This document shows positions 5,701 to 5,829 of a stretch of DNA of 5,829 bases, in pieces. The notes beneath the pieces are model-generated. The model searched no databases, was not told the origin of the DNA, and worked only from the letters and a program-made list of their open reading frames with translations. Source of the DNA: an uncultured Pseudorhodobacter sp. (GTDB lineage Bacteria > Pseudomonadota > Alphaproteobacteria > Rhodobacterales > Rhodobacteraceae); assembly GCA_945957495.1 (NCBI GenBank), contig CAMFLG010000225.1, positions 1 to 5,829 of the forward strand. The letters run 5' to 3'. The number at the start of each line of letters is the position of its first letter. Positions within the stretch are counted from its first letter, which is position 1. The translations under genes were made by a program, and so were the position numbers.

Positions 5701-5829
5701 GCGAGTGGCTGTTTTGGGGTAGCGTGCCGCCAAGGCGTCTTCGGGAGTGGTGGCGGGGTTCGGGGTCGGGGAAAGCAGCGCGCGGGGGCCAAGCAGTTTT
5801 TCCATCGCTTGAAGGGCCGCAGCGCTTTT
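5698..5829 (-). CDS. C-terminal end of an unidentified head gene, cut by the window edge
   Basis: An open frame enters from the right edge and ends at TAA (5700-5698), giving 43 residues: KSAAALQAMEKLLGPRALL, then a Pro/Thr/Asn-rich linker (SPTPNPATTPEDAL), then AARYPKTATR. The linker looks disordered and the last residues are basic. In related phages the gene just before the capsid gene is often a scaffold or an assembly protein, and a short basic C-terminal tail is known to bind coat protein in some scaffolds. This role is inferred from position. An in-frame ATG at 5805 could start a tiny 35-residue ORF, but no ribosome site precedes it, so a longer gene is more likely. Confidence 0.65.
   Translation of the reverse strand, partial: KSAAALQAMEKLLGPRALLSPTPNPATTPEDALAARYPKTATR

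Noticed and set aside
1..5829. Diversity-generating retroelement, as in phage BPP-1
   Set aside because: The capsid and cement genes are BPP-1-like, but there is no reverse transcriptase, template repeat or C-type-lectin tail gene in the window.

Overview
The window is a head-and-tail structural block of a short-tailed (podovirus-like) dsDNA phage or prophage. All credible genes lie on the minus strand, so transcription runs from the right edge (5829) to the left edge (1). The DNA is GC-rich by eye and strongly codon-biased, which gives many long shadow ORFs in the other frames. Gene order and families point to relatives of Bordetella phage BPP-1 and Salmonella phage epsilon15 (capsid and cement) with a T7-type tail and ejection set. 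One small gene resembles the RCAP_Rcc01079 spike base family, known from the gene transfer agent of Rhodobacter capsulatus, so an alphaproteobacterial (Rhodobacterales-like) host is likely. That host call is inference. Free phage and integrated prophage cannot be told apart: no integrase, att site or host gene is present.

In transcription order: (1) the C-terminal 43 residues of an unidentified head gene (5829-5698); (2) the major capsid protein, GP7/Bbp17 type (5688-4651), with a Shine-Dalgarno that overlaps the previous stop codon; (3) a Bbp16-type capsid cement protein (4598-4179); (4) an unrecognised 105-residue protein with a Pro/Val-rich middle (4176-3859); (5) a 125-base gap holding a strong GC hairpin with a GAAA tetraloop, probably a terminator or attenuator (3834-3811); (6) a spike-base-like protein of 87 residues (3733-3470); (7) a 47-base gap almost filled by a bulged hairpin that ends one base before the next start codon; (8) a T7 gp11-like tail adaptor (3422-2829); (9) a T7 gp12-like tail nozzle protein (2836-671); (10) a T7 gp14-like internal core protein (674-210); (11) the first 69 codons of a further gene, probably a large internal virion/ejection protein (208-1).

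The genes make one assembly line: shell (MCP), shell reinforcement (cement), probable surface appendage (spike base and perhaps the 105-residue protein), then adaptor and nozzle that close the portal vertex, then proteins packed in the capsid and ejected with the DNA. From the adaptor to the left edge the genes overlap or are one base apart, as expected for translational coupling. The capsid half has larger gaps and carries the RNA hairpins, which suggests that product ratios are set there. No convincing promoter was seen, and no gene-free stretch exceeds about 125 bases.
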